A DNA stretch of 64,000 bases, from contig NZ_CP016162.1 of assembly GCF_001941865.1 (NCBI RefSeq), positions 1,674,001 through 1,738,000 on the forward strand, in the 5' to 3' direction. A program made the translations under genes and the position numbers. The notes under the pieces were generated by a model that had not been told where the DNA came from, did not search any database, and saw nothing but the letters and a program-made list of their open reading frames with translations. This DNA comes from Pseudomonas alcaliphila JAB1 (lineage in GTDB: Bacteria > Pseudomonadota > Gammaproteobacteria > Pseudomonadales > Pseudomonadaceae). Positions 37,398 through 46,900 of this stretch are shown in pieces. Every line of letters starts with the position of its first letter. The first letter of the stretch is position 1.

Positions 37398-38300
37398 TCA
37401 TGCTTGTGCTTCCTTCGCGCCACGCCAGGCCACCAGCAGCACGCCGCCGACGATGCACAGCGCTGCCAGCAGCATGCTCAGGCTGCCCTGTTCGCCGAGC
37501 AGGCCGATGGCGATGGCGGCGCCGGTGATCGCCGCCACCGAGCCGATCTGGCTGAGAAACACCGTGCCGGCCAGATTCTGCAGGACGAAGAACAGCGCAT
37601 AGACCGCCGCGAACAGCAGCATTTGCAAGGCCAGCAGGCCGACTGCCGCGGTGTTTTCCAGACGGGGTGCGAGGTCTACGCCGAACAGACCCAGCGGCAC
37701 CAGCAGCAGCGCGCCGCCAAGCAGCATGCCGGGCGCCAGGGACAGCGGGCTGGCTCCCTCCGGCCAGTAACGGGCACGGTAGATGTTGCCGAACGCCAGG
37801 AACACCGGCACGCAAAGCGCCGCCAGCACCCACAGCAAGGGGCTGTCGCCTGCGTTGAGCTTGCCCAGCGCCAGCAGCAGGCTGCCGGCCAGACCGATGC
37901 AGATGCCCAGCAGACGAATGCGGCTCAACCCTTCCATGCGCAAGGCCAGGGCCAGCAGGTAGGTGATCAGGGGCGGGAAGGCCAGGCACATCGAGGCGAA
38001 GCCGGCGCCGACATGGCCAATCGAGCTGAACAGCAAGCCGTTCGGCACGGCGATGCTGAGCAGCCCCGAGGCCAGGTAATAACCCAGCAATCCGGGGCTG
38101 ATGCCAGGGCGCTCGCCGCGAATCCAGGTGAACAGCAACAGCAACAAACCACCGCCCAGCAGGCTCCAGAGCAGGTAGGCCATGGCCGGCCAGCCGACGT
38201 TGCCGGCCAGTTTCACCAGGATGCTGGTCAGCCCCATCAGGGCGCCGATGGTCAGCAATAATGACAAGGCGAGAACGGGACGAAAGTGGGAGCCGGGCAT
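37398..38300 (-). CDS. EamA/DMT-family transporter
   Basis: 300 residues, ten membrane helices in two EamA repeats (about 10-140 and 150-290). Start ATG 38300 (MPGSHFRPVLALSLLL) has AGGAG upstream; the longer frame through the divergent promoter is spurious. Exporter of an unknown metabolite. Divergent from a MarR-type gene with a perfect palindrome between, so it is probably repressed by that regulator. Confidence 0.9.
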   Translation of the reverse strand: MPGSHFRPVLALSLLLTIGALMGLTSILVKLAGNVGWPAMAYLLWSLLGGGLLLLLFTWIRGERPGISPGLLGYYLASGLLSIAVPNGLLFSSIGHVGAGFASMCLAFPPLITYLLALALRMEGLSRIRLLGICIGLAGSLLLALGKLNAGDSPLLWVLAALCVPVFLAFGNIYRARYWPEGASPLSLAPGMLLGGALLLVPLGLFGVDLAPRLENTAAVGLLALQMLLFAAVYALFFVLQNLAGTVFLSQIGSVAAITGAAIAIGLLGEQGSLSMLLAALCIVGGVLLVAWRGAKEAQA

Positions 38301-38354
38301 GCAGCTGTCTCCTGAGGGTGGATGCGTTACGATGCAAACATTCTTTTTGAAAAG

Positions 38355-38372
38355 TATCTTGATATCAAGATA
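38355..38372. promoter_or_regulatory. Perfect 18-bp palindrome, likely MarR operator
   Basis: TATCTTGATATCAAGATA, fully self-complementary, in the 85-base gap between the transporter and the MarR gene, 14 bases before the MarR ATG. MarR dimers bind sites of this size and symmetry. Confidence 0.75.
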
Positions 38373-38385
38373 AATCGAGGGCGAT

Positions 38386-38889
38386 ATGCAAGACCGCGCA
38401 CAATTGGCTGCCGAACAGTGGCTTCGACAGCGGCCAGATCTGGATGGTTTTTCCATGGCGGTGATTGGCCGCCTGGGTGAGCTCAGCCAGGTGATCACGC
38501 GCGATCACCTGCTGCCGTTCTTCACCAAGCACGGCCTGCAGGCCGGTGAGTTCGACCTGCTCGCGACCTTACGCCGCTCGGGCGAGCCCTATGCACTGAT
38601 GCCCACGGCGTTGTACGAGAGCGCGATGATTTCATCGGGCGGCATGACCAGCCGCATCGACCGTCTGGAAAAGGCCGGGCTGATCGAGCGGCGCAAGCAC
38701 CCCAGCGACCGCCGTGGCGTGCTGGTGGCACTGACCCCGGCCGGCTTCGAATTGATCGACGGCATTCTCGAAGCCCATGTGGCCAACCTGCAGCGTGTGC
38801 TCTCGGGATTGACCGCTGACGAGCAGCGGACGTTGCATGAATTGCACGGTAAGTTGTTGGCAGGGATAGCGCAGCAGGGCGCTGAGTGA
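38386..38889 (+). CDS. MarR-family transcriptional regulator
   Basis: 167 residues; winged HTH around residues 45-110, with GEFDLLATLRRSGEPYALMP, MISSGGMTSRIDRLEKAGLI and HPSDRRGVLVALT (wing). Ends in a dimerisation helix. Its start is 14 bases from a palindrome overlapping both divergent promoters, so it likely represses itself and the EamA transporter. Ligand unknown. Confidence 0.92.
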   Translation: MQDRAQLAAEQWLRQRPDLDGFSMAVIGRLGELSQVITRDHLLPFFTKHGLQAGEFDLLATLRRSGEPYALMPTALYESAMISSGGMTSRIDRLEKAGLIERRKHPSDRRGVLVALTPAGFELIDGILEAHVANLQRVLSGLTADEQRTLHELHGKLLAGIAQQGAE

Positions 38890-39109
38890 TTGGCGCGAAG
38901 GAGGCTGTGTTTCTATGGCCTCCAGGCGCCCTCTTGAGCGTGCGTCCATGACGCTCTCAGTGCTGCTGCCAGTACGCGGATGTTGGAGCACGCGCAGCGC
39001 GTGGCGGTGATCAAGATGGACTCAAACGCCGCGACGGTCGAAGCCTTCGAGTTGACGCCTCAGCGTTTTGAGCCACGATCTTCTGGCGGTATAGCGAGAA
39101 GGCGCACAT

Positions 39110-39865
39110 ATGGAATCGGTCTGGATCGCAGCGGGAGTCTTCGTATGTCTGCTGTCGGCATCCCTGCTCATGATGCATTGGTACCCCAAACTCTCGGCTC
39201 GTCACCGAGATGAAGAAGCCAACACGGTGGTGCGCCTGGTCGCCAATATCTTTGTGGTCATGACCTCACTAGTGTTCGGCCTGATGATCAATTCGGCCAA
39301 GAACACCTTCGAAGCGATCGATACCAACATGCACGCCTATGCGACCAGCCTGATCATCTTCGATCGAACACTGAAGACCTACGGTGACAAGGTACAGGAC
39401 ACGCGCGAGCACCTGGCTGCCTACGTGGAGCACGCTATCGCCAATCCCTATCGCGGCGACGAAGCACTTCAGCACCGAGCGAGCCCCGCGACTCAGTTTC
39501 TGGATGACATTGGGGTGGTCCTGGCTGCCATCAGCCCCGAAACCCGCTATCAAGAAACCATGCTCAGCGACCTTCGTCAGCAGTACCACTCACTCATAGA
39601 ACAGCGCTGGCGAATCGTGGAACAGTCCGAAGGGACGATACCGATGCCACTCATCGGCATGCTCGTCGCGTGGATGACGCTGATCTACGCCAGCTTTGGC
39701 TATCGCGCGCCGAATAACCCGATGGTGATTGGCATGTTCGCCTTGTCGGCACTGCTGATTGCCGCCTCCGTGTACCTGGTTCTGGACATGGACATTCCCT
39801 TCCATGGACCGATACAGATATCAGACGCACCATTGCGCAGAGCCCTGGCGGAAATGCAGATGTAG
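39110..39865 (+). CDS. DUF4239 (bestrophin-like) membrane protein
   Basis: 251 residues with two N-terminal helices (about 3-22 and 42-65) and two near the C-terminus (about 185-205, 212-232), the layout of DUF4239 proteins. Channel activity has been suggested for the family but not shown. Its 220-base upstream gap has no recognised motif. Downstream gene is on the opposite strand. Confidence 0.82.
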   Translation: MESVWIAAGVFVCLLSASLLMMHWYPKLSARHRDEEANTVVRLVANIFVVMTSLVFGLMINSAKNTFEAIDTNMHAYATSLIIFDRTLKTYGDKVQDTREHLAAYVEHAIANPYRGDEALQHRASPATQFLDDIGVVLAAISPETRYQETMLSDLRQQYHSLIEQRWRIVEQSEGTIPMPLIGMLVAWMTLIYASFGYRAPNNPMVIGMFALSALLIAASVYLVLDMDIPFHGPIQISDAPLRRALAEMQM

Positions 39866-39944
39866 TGCGGGTTTCCCAGGGAGAGCAGTCACCCGTGAGG
39901 GTGAGGGTTGAGCGCAGCGGTTCAGTGCCAAGCACTCGTTCCGC

Positions 39945-40838
39945 TCACATGCTGTGATGTTCCACCAGAAAATCCACGAACACCCGCACCCGCGCCGGCA
40001 TTGCCGAACCGCCCACGAACACCGCGTGAATCGGTTCCCGATCTCCGGGGTTGAAGGCTTGCAGCAGCGGTACCAGATCGCCGCGCTGCAGGTCTTCGGC
40101 CACGCTGAATTCGCCGATGCGGGCGATGCCGGCGCCGACCCGGGCGAACTGCGCCAGCGCCTCGCCGCTGCTGCATTCGATGTTGCCGCCAACTTTCAGG
40201 GAGAACGCCTGGCCGTCGCGGGTAAAAGGCCAGTTGGGTTCGGCGCGGCGGAAGTTGAAGCGCAGGCAGTTGTGCTGCAACAGGTCTTCCGGTCGCTGCG
40301 GCGTGCCGTGGCGTTGCAGGTAGTCGGGGGAGGCCACCACCACCTGGCCGGTTTCGCCGACCTTGCGGGCGGTCAACGGGCTGTCCGGCAGATGGCCGAA
40401 GCGTACGGCTACGTCAGCCTGGCCGCCGAGAATGTCGACCACCTCGTCGCCCAGGCTGAGGTCGACAGTGATGTTCGGGTAGCGCGCGCTGAACGCCGCC
40501 ACCAGCGGCACGATGGCCAGCCGGCCATGGCCGAGCGCGGCACTCACGCGCAAGCGACCCCGTGGCACGCCCTGATCGGTGATGGCTTCCTCGACTTCGG
40601 CCATGTCGGCGAGGATGCGTCGGGCGCCGCGCAGGTACGCCTCGCCCTCGGCGGTGAAGGTGATTGCACGGGTGGTGCGCAGCAGCAGGCGCGTGCCGAG
40701 GCGCTGCTCGGTGCGCGCGATGATCCGGCTGACGGCCGAAGGCGTCAGCCCCAGTGCACGTGCGGCGGCCGACAGGCTGCCTTCCTCCGCCACGGTGGCG
40801 AACACCACCATGTCACCTGATCGGCCTCCTATGTCCAT
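39945..40838 (-). CDS. LysR-family regulator divergent from MFS transporter
   Basis: 297 residues from ATG 40838 (MDIGGRSGDMVVFATVAEEG); 13 further upstream codons are possible but less likely. HTH with GSLSAAARALGLTPSAVSRI; substrate domain resembles the CrgA/DmlR-like group (RRGRLRVSAALGHGRLAIVP region). Likely controls the divergent MFS exporter; ligand unknown. Confidence 0.9.
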   Translation of the reverse strand: MDIGGRSGDMVVFATVAEEGSLSAAARALGLTPSAVSRIIARTEQRLGTRLLLRTTRAITFTAEGEAYLRGARRILADMAEVEEAITDQGVPRGRLRVSAALGHGRLAIVPLVAAFSARYPNITVDLSLGDEVVDILGGQADVAVRFGHLPDSPLTARKVGETGQVVVASPDYLQRHGTPQRPEDLLQHNCLRFNFRRAEPNWPFTRDGQAFSLKVGGNIECSSGEALAQFARVGAGIARIGEFSVAEDLQRGDLVPLLQAFNPGDREPIHAVFVGGSAMPARVRVFVDFLVEHHSM

Positions 40839-40933
40839 TTGTGCTCCGTAAGCAAAGGTGTTTGCCAGAAATGCCATCTACCGCCGTCAAGGTTTGGATC
40901 CTAGCATTCGCGGCATAGATGAGGAGCCTTTCC

Positions 40934-42106
40934 ATGCGTATCAATCCACCACTCGTTGCACTCTCCATCGGTGCCTTCGGTATCGGCGTTACCGAGTTCG
41001 CGCCCATGGGCATGTTGCCGGGCATCGCCAGCGATCTCGGCGTTTCCATTCCCGCTGCCGGCCTGCTGGTCAGCGCCTACGCGCTGGGCGTACTGCTTGG
41101 CGCGCCACTGATGACCCTGACCACCGGCAAGATTCCCCGGCGCTACCTGCTGATCGGCCTGATGGCAATCTTCACCTTGGGCAACCTGATGTCCGCCCTG
41201 GCCACTGACTACACCAGCCTGCTGATCGCTCGCGTGGTGACTTCGCTGAATCACGGCGCCTTCTTCGGCGTCGGCTCAATCGTCGCCGCCAGCGTGGTCG
41301 CGCCGGACAAACGCGCCGGGGCGGTGGCGGCGATGTTCATGGGCCTGACCCTGGCGACCATCGGCGGCGTGCCGCTGGCGGCCTGGTTCGGTGAAGTGCT
41401 CGGCTGGCGCACGGCGTTCTGGGGCATTACCGGCCTCGGCGTATTGGCCATGCTCGCACTCTGGTTCGCGCTGCCCAACGTGCCGCTGCCGAAAAGCGAC
41501 GGCGTGCTGGCTGAGATCCGCGTGCTGGGCCGTGGCCCGGTGCTGGCGGCGCTGGCCCTGACCGTGATCGGTTCCAGCGCGATGTTCACCGTGTTCACCT
41601 ACATCGCGCCGATCCTCAGTAGCGAGACCCAGGCGTCCACCGCCTTCATTACCGCCATGTTGGTGCTGTACGGCATCGGCCTGACGCTCGGCAACGTGTG
41701 GGGCGGCAAGGCGGCAGATCGCTCCGTCGACCGCACCCTGATCGTCTCGCTCAGTACGCTGATCCTGGTCTTGCTGGCCTTCACCGTATTGATGCGCTGG
41801 CCGTTGCCAGCCGCCGTGGCCATCCTGATCTGGGGCATCGCCAGCTTCGCCATCGTGCCGCCACTGCAGATGCGCGTGATGGAGGCAGCCAAGGACGCAC
41901 CCAACCTGGCCTCGGCAGTGAATATCGGTGCCTTCAACCTGGGCAATGCGATTGGCGCAGCGCTGGGCGGCGTGGTGATCAATGCGGGGTTGGGCTATCC
42001 GGCGATCTCCCTGGCGGGGGCGGCGATGGCGGGACTGGGGCTGCTGATGGTGTTGGGGTTTGCCTGGCGTGCCAGGACCGTGACGGCGCCAGCGGTATGT
42101 CAGTGA
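40934..42106 (+). CDS. MFS (DHA1-type) efflux transporter
   Basis: 390 residues and 12 helices. Signature of the AraJ-like drug/sugar exporters in FGIGVTEFAPMGMLPGIASD and GVGSIVAASVVAPDKRA. ATG 40934 has GAGGAG at 40921-40926; the ATG at 40919 overlaps that site and is less likely. Substrate unknown; probably regulated by the adjacent LysR protein. Confidence 0.9.
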   Translation: MRINPPLVALSIGAFGIGVTEFAPMGMLPGIASDLGVSIPAAGLLVSAYALGVLLGAPLMTLTTGKIPRRYLLIGLMAIFTLGNLMSALATDYTSLLIARVVTSLNHGAFFGVGSIVAASVVAPDKRAGAVAAMFMGLTLATIGGVPLAAWFGEVLGWRTAFWGITGLGVLAMLALWFALPNVPLPKSDGVLAEIRVLGRGPVLAALALTVIGSSAMFTVFTYIAPILSSETQASTAFITAMLVLYGIGLTLGNVWGGKAADRSVDRTLIVSLSTLILVLLAFTVLMRWPLPAAVAILIWGIASFAIVPPLQMRVMEAAKDAPNLASAVNIGAFNLGNAIGAALGGVVINAGLGYPAISLAGAAMAGLGLLMVLGFAWRARTVTAPAVCQ

Positions 42107-42326
42107 CGTGAGGCCTCACGGTTGGCTCCCTGCGCGTCAGGAGTCACTCGCGGAGCCAAACGTCACTGCTCTTGAGCTGCGTCTTCGAGTGTGAAGTGAG
42201 GTAGATAAGCTTCGCGTTGTCCACCCTACCCGAGGTTTCACCGTAGGGTGGATGACGCCTTTTTCACACCGCTGCGGCGGTTGTCCGGGCTACTTGCTGG
42301 CCTGATGTGATTCGCCCATGTAAAAA

Positions 42327-42351
42327 GAAACCCCGCCGAGTGCGGGGTTTC
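42327..42351. terminator. Bidirectional terminator between MFS and antitoxin genes
   Basis: GAAACCCCGC-CGAGT-GCGGGGTTTC, perfect 10-bp stem, with A-rich and T-rich flanks. The rest of 42107-42396 holds only a fragment resembling a GTAGGGTGGATGACG repeat (42242 on). Confidence 0.85.
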
Positions 42352-42396
42352 TCGTTTTAGACGTTGAGCATTCCATAGGGGCAAGGAGAAAACTTC

Positions 42397-42708
42397 TCAC
42401 GCGTGTGCGAGTTCTTTAACTGCTTTCTTCTGTTTAACCTTTACTTCGACGCGCATGTCCGCGTTGCTAAGCAGGTTGACCAATGCGTCCAGAGAAAATT
42501 TGGCGATTTTCCCGTTGAGCAGGTCGTTGAGCCTAGGTTGAGTAATGTGCAGTCGTTTGGCTGCATCTTTCTGTGGAATGTTCCACTTCTTCACCAGTTC
42601 GCTGCATTCCATCATGAGCTGCGAACGCAGGCGCAGGTTTAGTGCTTCTTCTGGCGAGTCGGTCAGCGCATCCCAAACATTGTGATAGCTGTTGGTTGCC
42701 ATTTTCAT
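42397..42708 (-). CDS. XRE-family antitoxin (HigA-like, HTH_37)
   Basis: 103 residues from ATG 42708, or 101 from the next ATG; AAGAGG lies just upstream. HTH in WNIPQKDAAKRLHITQPRLN, then DLLNGKIAKFSLDALVNLLS. Together with the RelE/HigB-like gene upstream it forms a type II toxin-antitoxin pair in toxin-first order. Binds its own promoter in this family. Confidence 0.87.
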   Translation of the reverse strand: MKMATNSYHNVWDALTDSPEEALNLRLRSQLMMECSELVKKWNIPQKDAAKRLHITQPRLNDLLNGKIAKFSLDALVNLLSNADMRVEVKVKQKKAVKELAHA

Positions 42709-42762
42709 GTGCCTCTTGGGGTAGTCAGAGCAGGACATAGCTCTGTGCGGCTCTGACGACTT

Positions 42763-42790
42763 TACCCTCCCATTTGTGGATGGGAGGGTA
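42763..42790. other. Stem-loop between toxin and antitoxin genes
   Basis: TACCCTCCCA (42763-42772) and TGGGAGGGTA (42781-42790), perfect 10-bp stem, 8-base loop, in the 96-base gap. No T-run. It could protect the antitoxin mRNA or alter the toxin/antitoxin ratio. Confidence 0.55.
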
Positions 42791-42804
42791 GGGTGTCGCC
42801 GATG

Positions 42805-43119
42805 CTACTCAAGCTGCTTGAACCTCGCTTTTGCCAGGTCAATGTCCCGCTTTTCCGTCTTCTGAGTGGTTTTGCGAAAGGCATGCAGTACTGCGACTGT
42901 ATTGCCACGGTTTGCCACATAGAACACGCGAAAAGCCCCTGAATCCTCTCGTATTCGTATCTCTATAACACCGGGTCCTACGGTGTTGATTGGTTTCCAG
43001 TTTGTTGGTTCCATTCCCGATTGGACGCGGTGAAGCTGGTATCCAACTTCATGAATCACATCCTTAGGGAACTCTCTAATGTCATCGAGGCTGGTGCCGC
43101 AGAATTGAATGTCTTTCAC
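42805..43119 (-). CDS. RelE/HigB-family toxin (phage Gp49-like)
   Basis: 104 residues from GTG 43119, GGAG upstream. The fold signature is visible in VIHEVGYQLHRVQSGMEP, GVIEIRIREDSGAFRVFYVA and AVLHAFRKTTQKTEKRDIDL, the basic strand used for mRNA cleavage on the ribosome. Toxin precedes antitoxin, as in higBA. The region has lower GC than its neighbours, suggesting acquisition. Confidence 0.87.
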   Translation of the reverse strand: MKDIQFCGTSLDDIREFPKDVIHEVGYQLHRVQSGMEPTNWKPINTVGPGVIEIRIREDSGAFRVFYVANRGNTVAVLHAFRKTTQKTEKRDIDLAKARFKQLE

Positions 43120-43198
43120 TGAGAAATCTCCGCTGCCCGTAGAGGGCGCTATGGAATTTTTTAGAAGTTTTCATCTTGGTCACCTTCGCTGGCTTCAG

Positions 43199-43241
43199 TT
43201 TCAGTTCAGTTTTCAATTCAATTTCAGTTCAATTTTCGATT
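43199..43241. repeat. Direct repeat pair before the toxin-antitoxin operon
   Basis: TTTCAGTTCAGTTTTCAATT (43199-43218) and TTTCAGTTCAATTTTCGATT (43222-43241) repeat at a 23-base period. AT-rich; may be regulator sites or a leader of the operon. Confidence 0.55.
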
Positions 43242-43252
43242 ACGCCAATTGA

Positions 43253-43302
43253 CCACGGTGGTGAACCACCGTGGGAGTAAATTTATATCAAAGTGGATAT
43301 AA
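43253..43302. promoter_or_regulatory. Two palindromes upstream of the toxin-antitoxin operon
   Basis: CCACGGTGGT-GA-ACCACCGTGG (43253-43274), two perfect 10-base arms, and TTATATC-N6-GATATAA (43283-43302). On the minus strand TTGACT and TATAAAT elements overlap the second. They are 134-183 bases upstream of the toxin start. Good candidate autoregulatory sites for the antitoxin. Confidence 0.5.
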
Positions 43303-43909
43303 GTCAAGCTCTGCTTGAGCTCCAGCACCTCACGCTCAACCGTCTATGGGCCTGTGCTCCGTTCGACGCACTTGCACTGGGCACCGGATGCTCTGGTCGC
43401 CGGGGCGGATCTTGACCAGCGGCCCTATGTACAAGGTCCTGAGACCAGTTCCCTTGCTGCTCAGCTTTGTAAATGACGCACACAAAAAAGCGTTGCCAGA
43501 GAAGAGGCGAGGGCATGCCCTCGCCTGAGTCGTTACAACCGCAACTCCGTCCGCAAGGCCTGATGCCCGCCACCTAGCGGCGAGCACAAGCGTTGGTGGA
43601 TGCGGCTGAGAAAGCCCAGCTCGAAGGCATGGCGCTGAGCACCCGGCGGGTATCTACAGCTCAAAAAACGCTTGATTTCTGCATTTCTACGTAAAAACCG
43701 AGGCAGCTCCGTTTTCTGAGCGCACCAGATTTCAACGTCGCTCACGCTCTTTCCTGGGCAAAAAACGCGGCGGGACTTTTTCAAAAGAATCGACCGAAAG
43801 CAGCCGCCCCATTACGCCTTAATCTCACGCTCTTCCGCTGCGGTATAGCCTGCCCGCCTTGAGGCGTAATCTGCGACAATCCCGCCTTTGCCCTGATTGC
43901 CCGATCCAG

Positions 43910-46900
43910 ATGACTGACCTCGCCACGCTGCAGAAGAACTTCGACCACGTCATGATCGCCGAGCGTCATCGCTTGCGCCGGCAGTTGCATGAGCTGCAGA
44001 AGCATCCCGATGAGGCAAAGCTGGCGCAGTGGCTGGAGCGTTTTCAGGCGTCCAGCGATAAGGTCGATACGCGGCGCAGCAGCATTCCGGTGATGCGTTA
44101 CGACGATGCACTGCCGATTGCCGCCAAGCGCGACGAGATCAAGGCTGCGCTGGAAAAGAGCCAGGTGGTGGTGATCGCCGGTGAGACCGGTTCGGGCAAG
44201 ACCACGCAGTTGCCGAAGATCTGTCTGGAGATCGGCCGGGGCGTGCATGGGCTGATCGGCCACACCCAGCCGCGCCGCCTGGCGGCGCGTAGTGTGGCGA
44301 CTCGGGTGGCCGAGGAGATCGGTACGCCGCTGGGCGAGCTGGTCGGTTATCAGGTGCGTTTCGAGGATCAGAGCAAGGACGGCACGCTGATCAAGCTGAT
44401 GACCGACGGCATCCTGCTCGCCGAAACCCAGCACGACCGCTTTCTGGAAAAGTACGACACCATCATCGTCGACGAGGCGCATGAACGTAGCCTCAACATC
44501 GACTTCCTGCTCGGCTACCTGAAGACCCTGCTGCCGCGTCGCCCGGATCTGAAGCTGATCATCACCTCGGCGACCATCGATCTGGAGCGTTTCTCCAAGC
44601 ATTTCAACGACGCGCCGATCATCGAGGTGTCCGGTCGCACCTACCCGGTGGAAACCTGGTACCGCCCGCTGGCGGCCGAGGTAGACGAGGAGGGCGAGCG
44701 TCTGCTCGATGACCTGTCCATCGACCAGGGCATTCTCGCCGCGCTGGACGAGATCGCCGAGCACGAGCGCAGCGTGGGCCAGCGCCCCGGCGACGTGCTG
44801 GTGTTCCTGCCCGGCGAGCGCGAGATTCGCGAGGCGGCGGAGGTGCTGCGCAAGGCCAATCTGCGCTTTACCGAGGTGCTGCCGCTGTATGCACGGCTGA
44901 CGCCGGCCGAGCAGCAGAAGATTTTCGCGCCCATGCCGGGACGCAAGATCGTGCTGGCCACCAACGTTGCGGAAACCTCGCTGACCGTGCCGGGCATCCG
45001 CTACGTGATCGACAGCGGCACCGCGCGCATCAGCCGCTACAGCTACCGCGCCAAGGTGCAGCGCCTGCCCATCGAGCCGGTGTCGCAGGCCAGCGCCAAC
45101 CAGCGCAAGGGCCGTTGCGGCCGGGTCGAGCCGGGCATCTGCATTCGCCTGTACAGCGAGGAGGATTTTCTCGGTCGACCGACATTCACCGACCCTGAGA
45201 TTCTGCGTACTAATCTCGCGGCGGTAATCCTGCAGATGCTGCACCTGCGCCTGGGCAGCATCGAGGACTTTCCCTTTATCGAGCCGCCAGATGGCAAGGC
45301 CATCAGCGACGGCTTCAACCTGTTGCAGGAGCTGTCGGCGGTCAACCGCGAAAGCCAGCTCACGCCCATCGGCCGGCAACTGGCGCGCCTGCCCATCGAC
45401 CCGCGCCTGGGGCGCATGGTGCTGGAAGGAGCCAAGCAGGGTAGTCTGGAGGAAATCCTTATCGTCGCCGCCGCGCTGTCGGTGCAGGATCCGCGCGAGC
45501 GACCGATGGATCGCCAGCAGGCTGCCGACCAGGCGCATGCGCAGTGGAAGGATGTGGACTCGGACTTCGCCGCGCTGATCAACCTGTGGCGCGGTTTCGA
45601 GGAAAAACGCCAGGAGCTGGGCAGCAACCCGCTGCGTACCTGGTGCAAGAAGAACTTCCTCAACTACATGCGCCTGCGCGAATGGCGTGATGCGCACCGG
45701 CAGCTGGTGTTGATCGCCCGTGAACTGCAGTTGAGCGGCAATGCTTCCCGTAGGAGCCCGCTTGCGGGCGATGATGGTCAGGCGGATCGCCCGCAAGCGG
45801 GCTCCTACAAAGAAGCGGTTGTCCCGACCAAGGACACTCGCGTCAACGCCATTGCCCGTCAGCAGGCCGAGGCCAGTGAGGCGGCAGTGCGGGCGAAGAA
45901 CTACGCCGCCGTACACAAGGCGATTCTCGCCGGCCTGCTCAGCCAGATCGGCCAGAAGACCGAGGAGGGCGACTACCTCGGCGCGCGTCAGCGGCGTTTC
46001 TGGATTCATCCGTCCAGCGTGATCGGGCGCAAGAAGCCCAACTGGATCATGGCCGCTGAGCTGGTGGAAACCACCAAGCTGTTCGCCCGTATGGTGGCGA
46101 AGATCGAGCCGGACTGGATCGAGCCGCTGGCGGCGCATCTGGTGAAGAAAAACCATCTGGAACCGCACTGGGAGAAGAAGCGCGGCCAGGTGGTGGCATA
46201 CGAGCAGGTCACCCTGTACGGTATGATCATCGTCGGTCGCCGCCCGGTGCATTACGGCCCCATCGACCCGCAGGTTTCCCGTGAGATGTTCATTCGCGAG
46301 GGCCTGGTGCGTGGCGAGATCAACAGCCGCGTGCGCTGCCTGACCGCCAACCGTCAGTTGCTCGAACGCCTCGACGAGCTGGAGGCCAAGTCGCGTCGCC
46401 GTGACATTCTCGCCGACGAGGAAACCCTGTTCGGCTACTACGATGCGCGCATTCCGCAGGACATCTACCAGGCCGCGAGTTTCGAGAGTTGGTACAAGAA
46501 AGGCAGTGCCGCCGACCCGAAACTGCTGATCATGCGCGAGGAAGACGCCTTGGCCCGCGATGCCAAGGAAGTCACTGCCGCGCAGTACCCGGACACCTTG
46601 CGCATTGGCGAGCTGCAATTGCCGCTGAGCTATCACTTCGAGCCCAACCACCCGCGTGACGGCGTGACCCTGCGCGTGCCGGCGCCGCTGTTGCCGCAAC
46701 TGCAGCCCGAGCGCCTGGAATGGCTGGTACCGGGGCTGCTGGAGGTCAAGTGCATTGCGTTGGTGCGCGGTTTGCCCAAGGCGCTGCGCAAGAACTTCGT
46801 GCCGGTGCCGGACTTCGTCGGCGCGGCGCTGGACAAGCTGGTGTTCGGCCAGGGTTCGTTGCCGCAGGCGCTGGGGCATGAGCTGCTGCGCATGACCGGT

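Larger units (their letters stand above)
43120..43909. other. Intergenic region between toxin-antitoxin operon and hrpA
   Basis: 790 bases. Besides the repeats and palindromes listed separately, it holds a 22-base perfect palindrome at 43505-43526. Short open frames (60-90 codons) at 43304-43784 resemble no family and have no Shine-Dalgarno support. Probably relic sequence around the acquired module. Confidence 0.5.

Noticed and set aside
43199..43241. CRISPR-like repeats
   Set aside because: Only two 20-base copies with a 3-base gap; no spacer structure and no cas genes.
43336..43587. Possible 83-codon minus-strand gene in the TA-hrpA gap
   Set aside because: No Shine-Dalgarno site, no known domain, overlaps another equally weak frame and a 22-bp palindrome.
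43550..43650. Integron attC site beside the TA pair
   Set aside because: A GTTGG-like core is present but the paired R/L boxes and a cassette integrase could not be seen.
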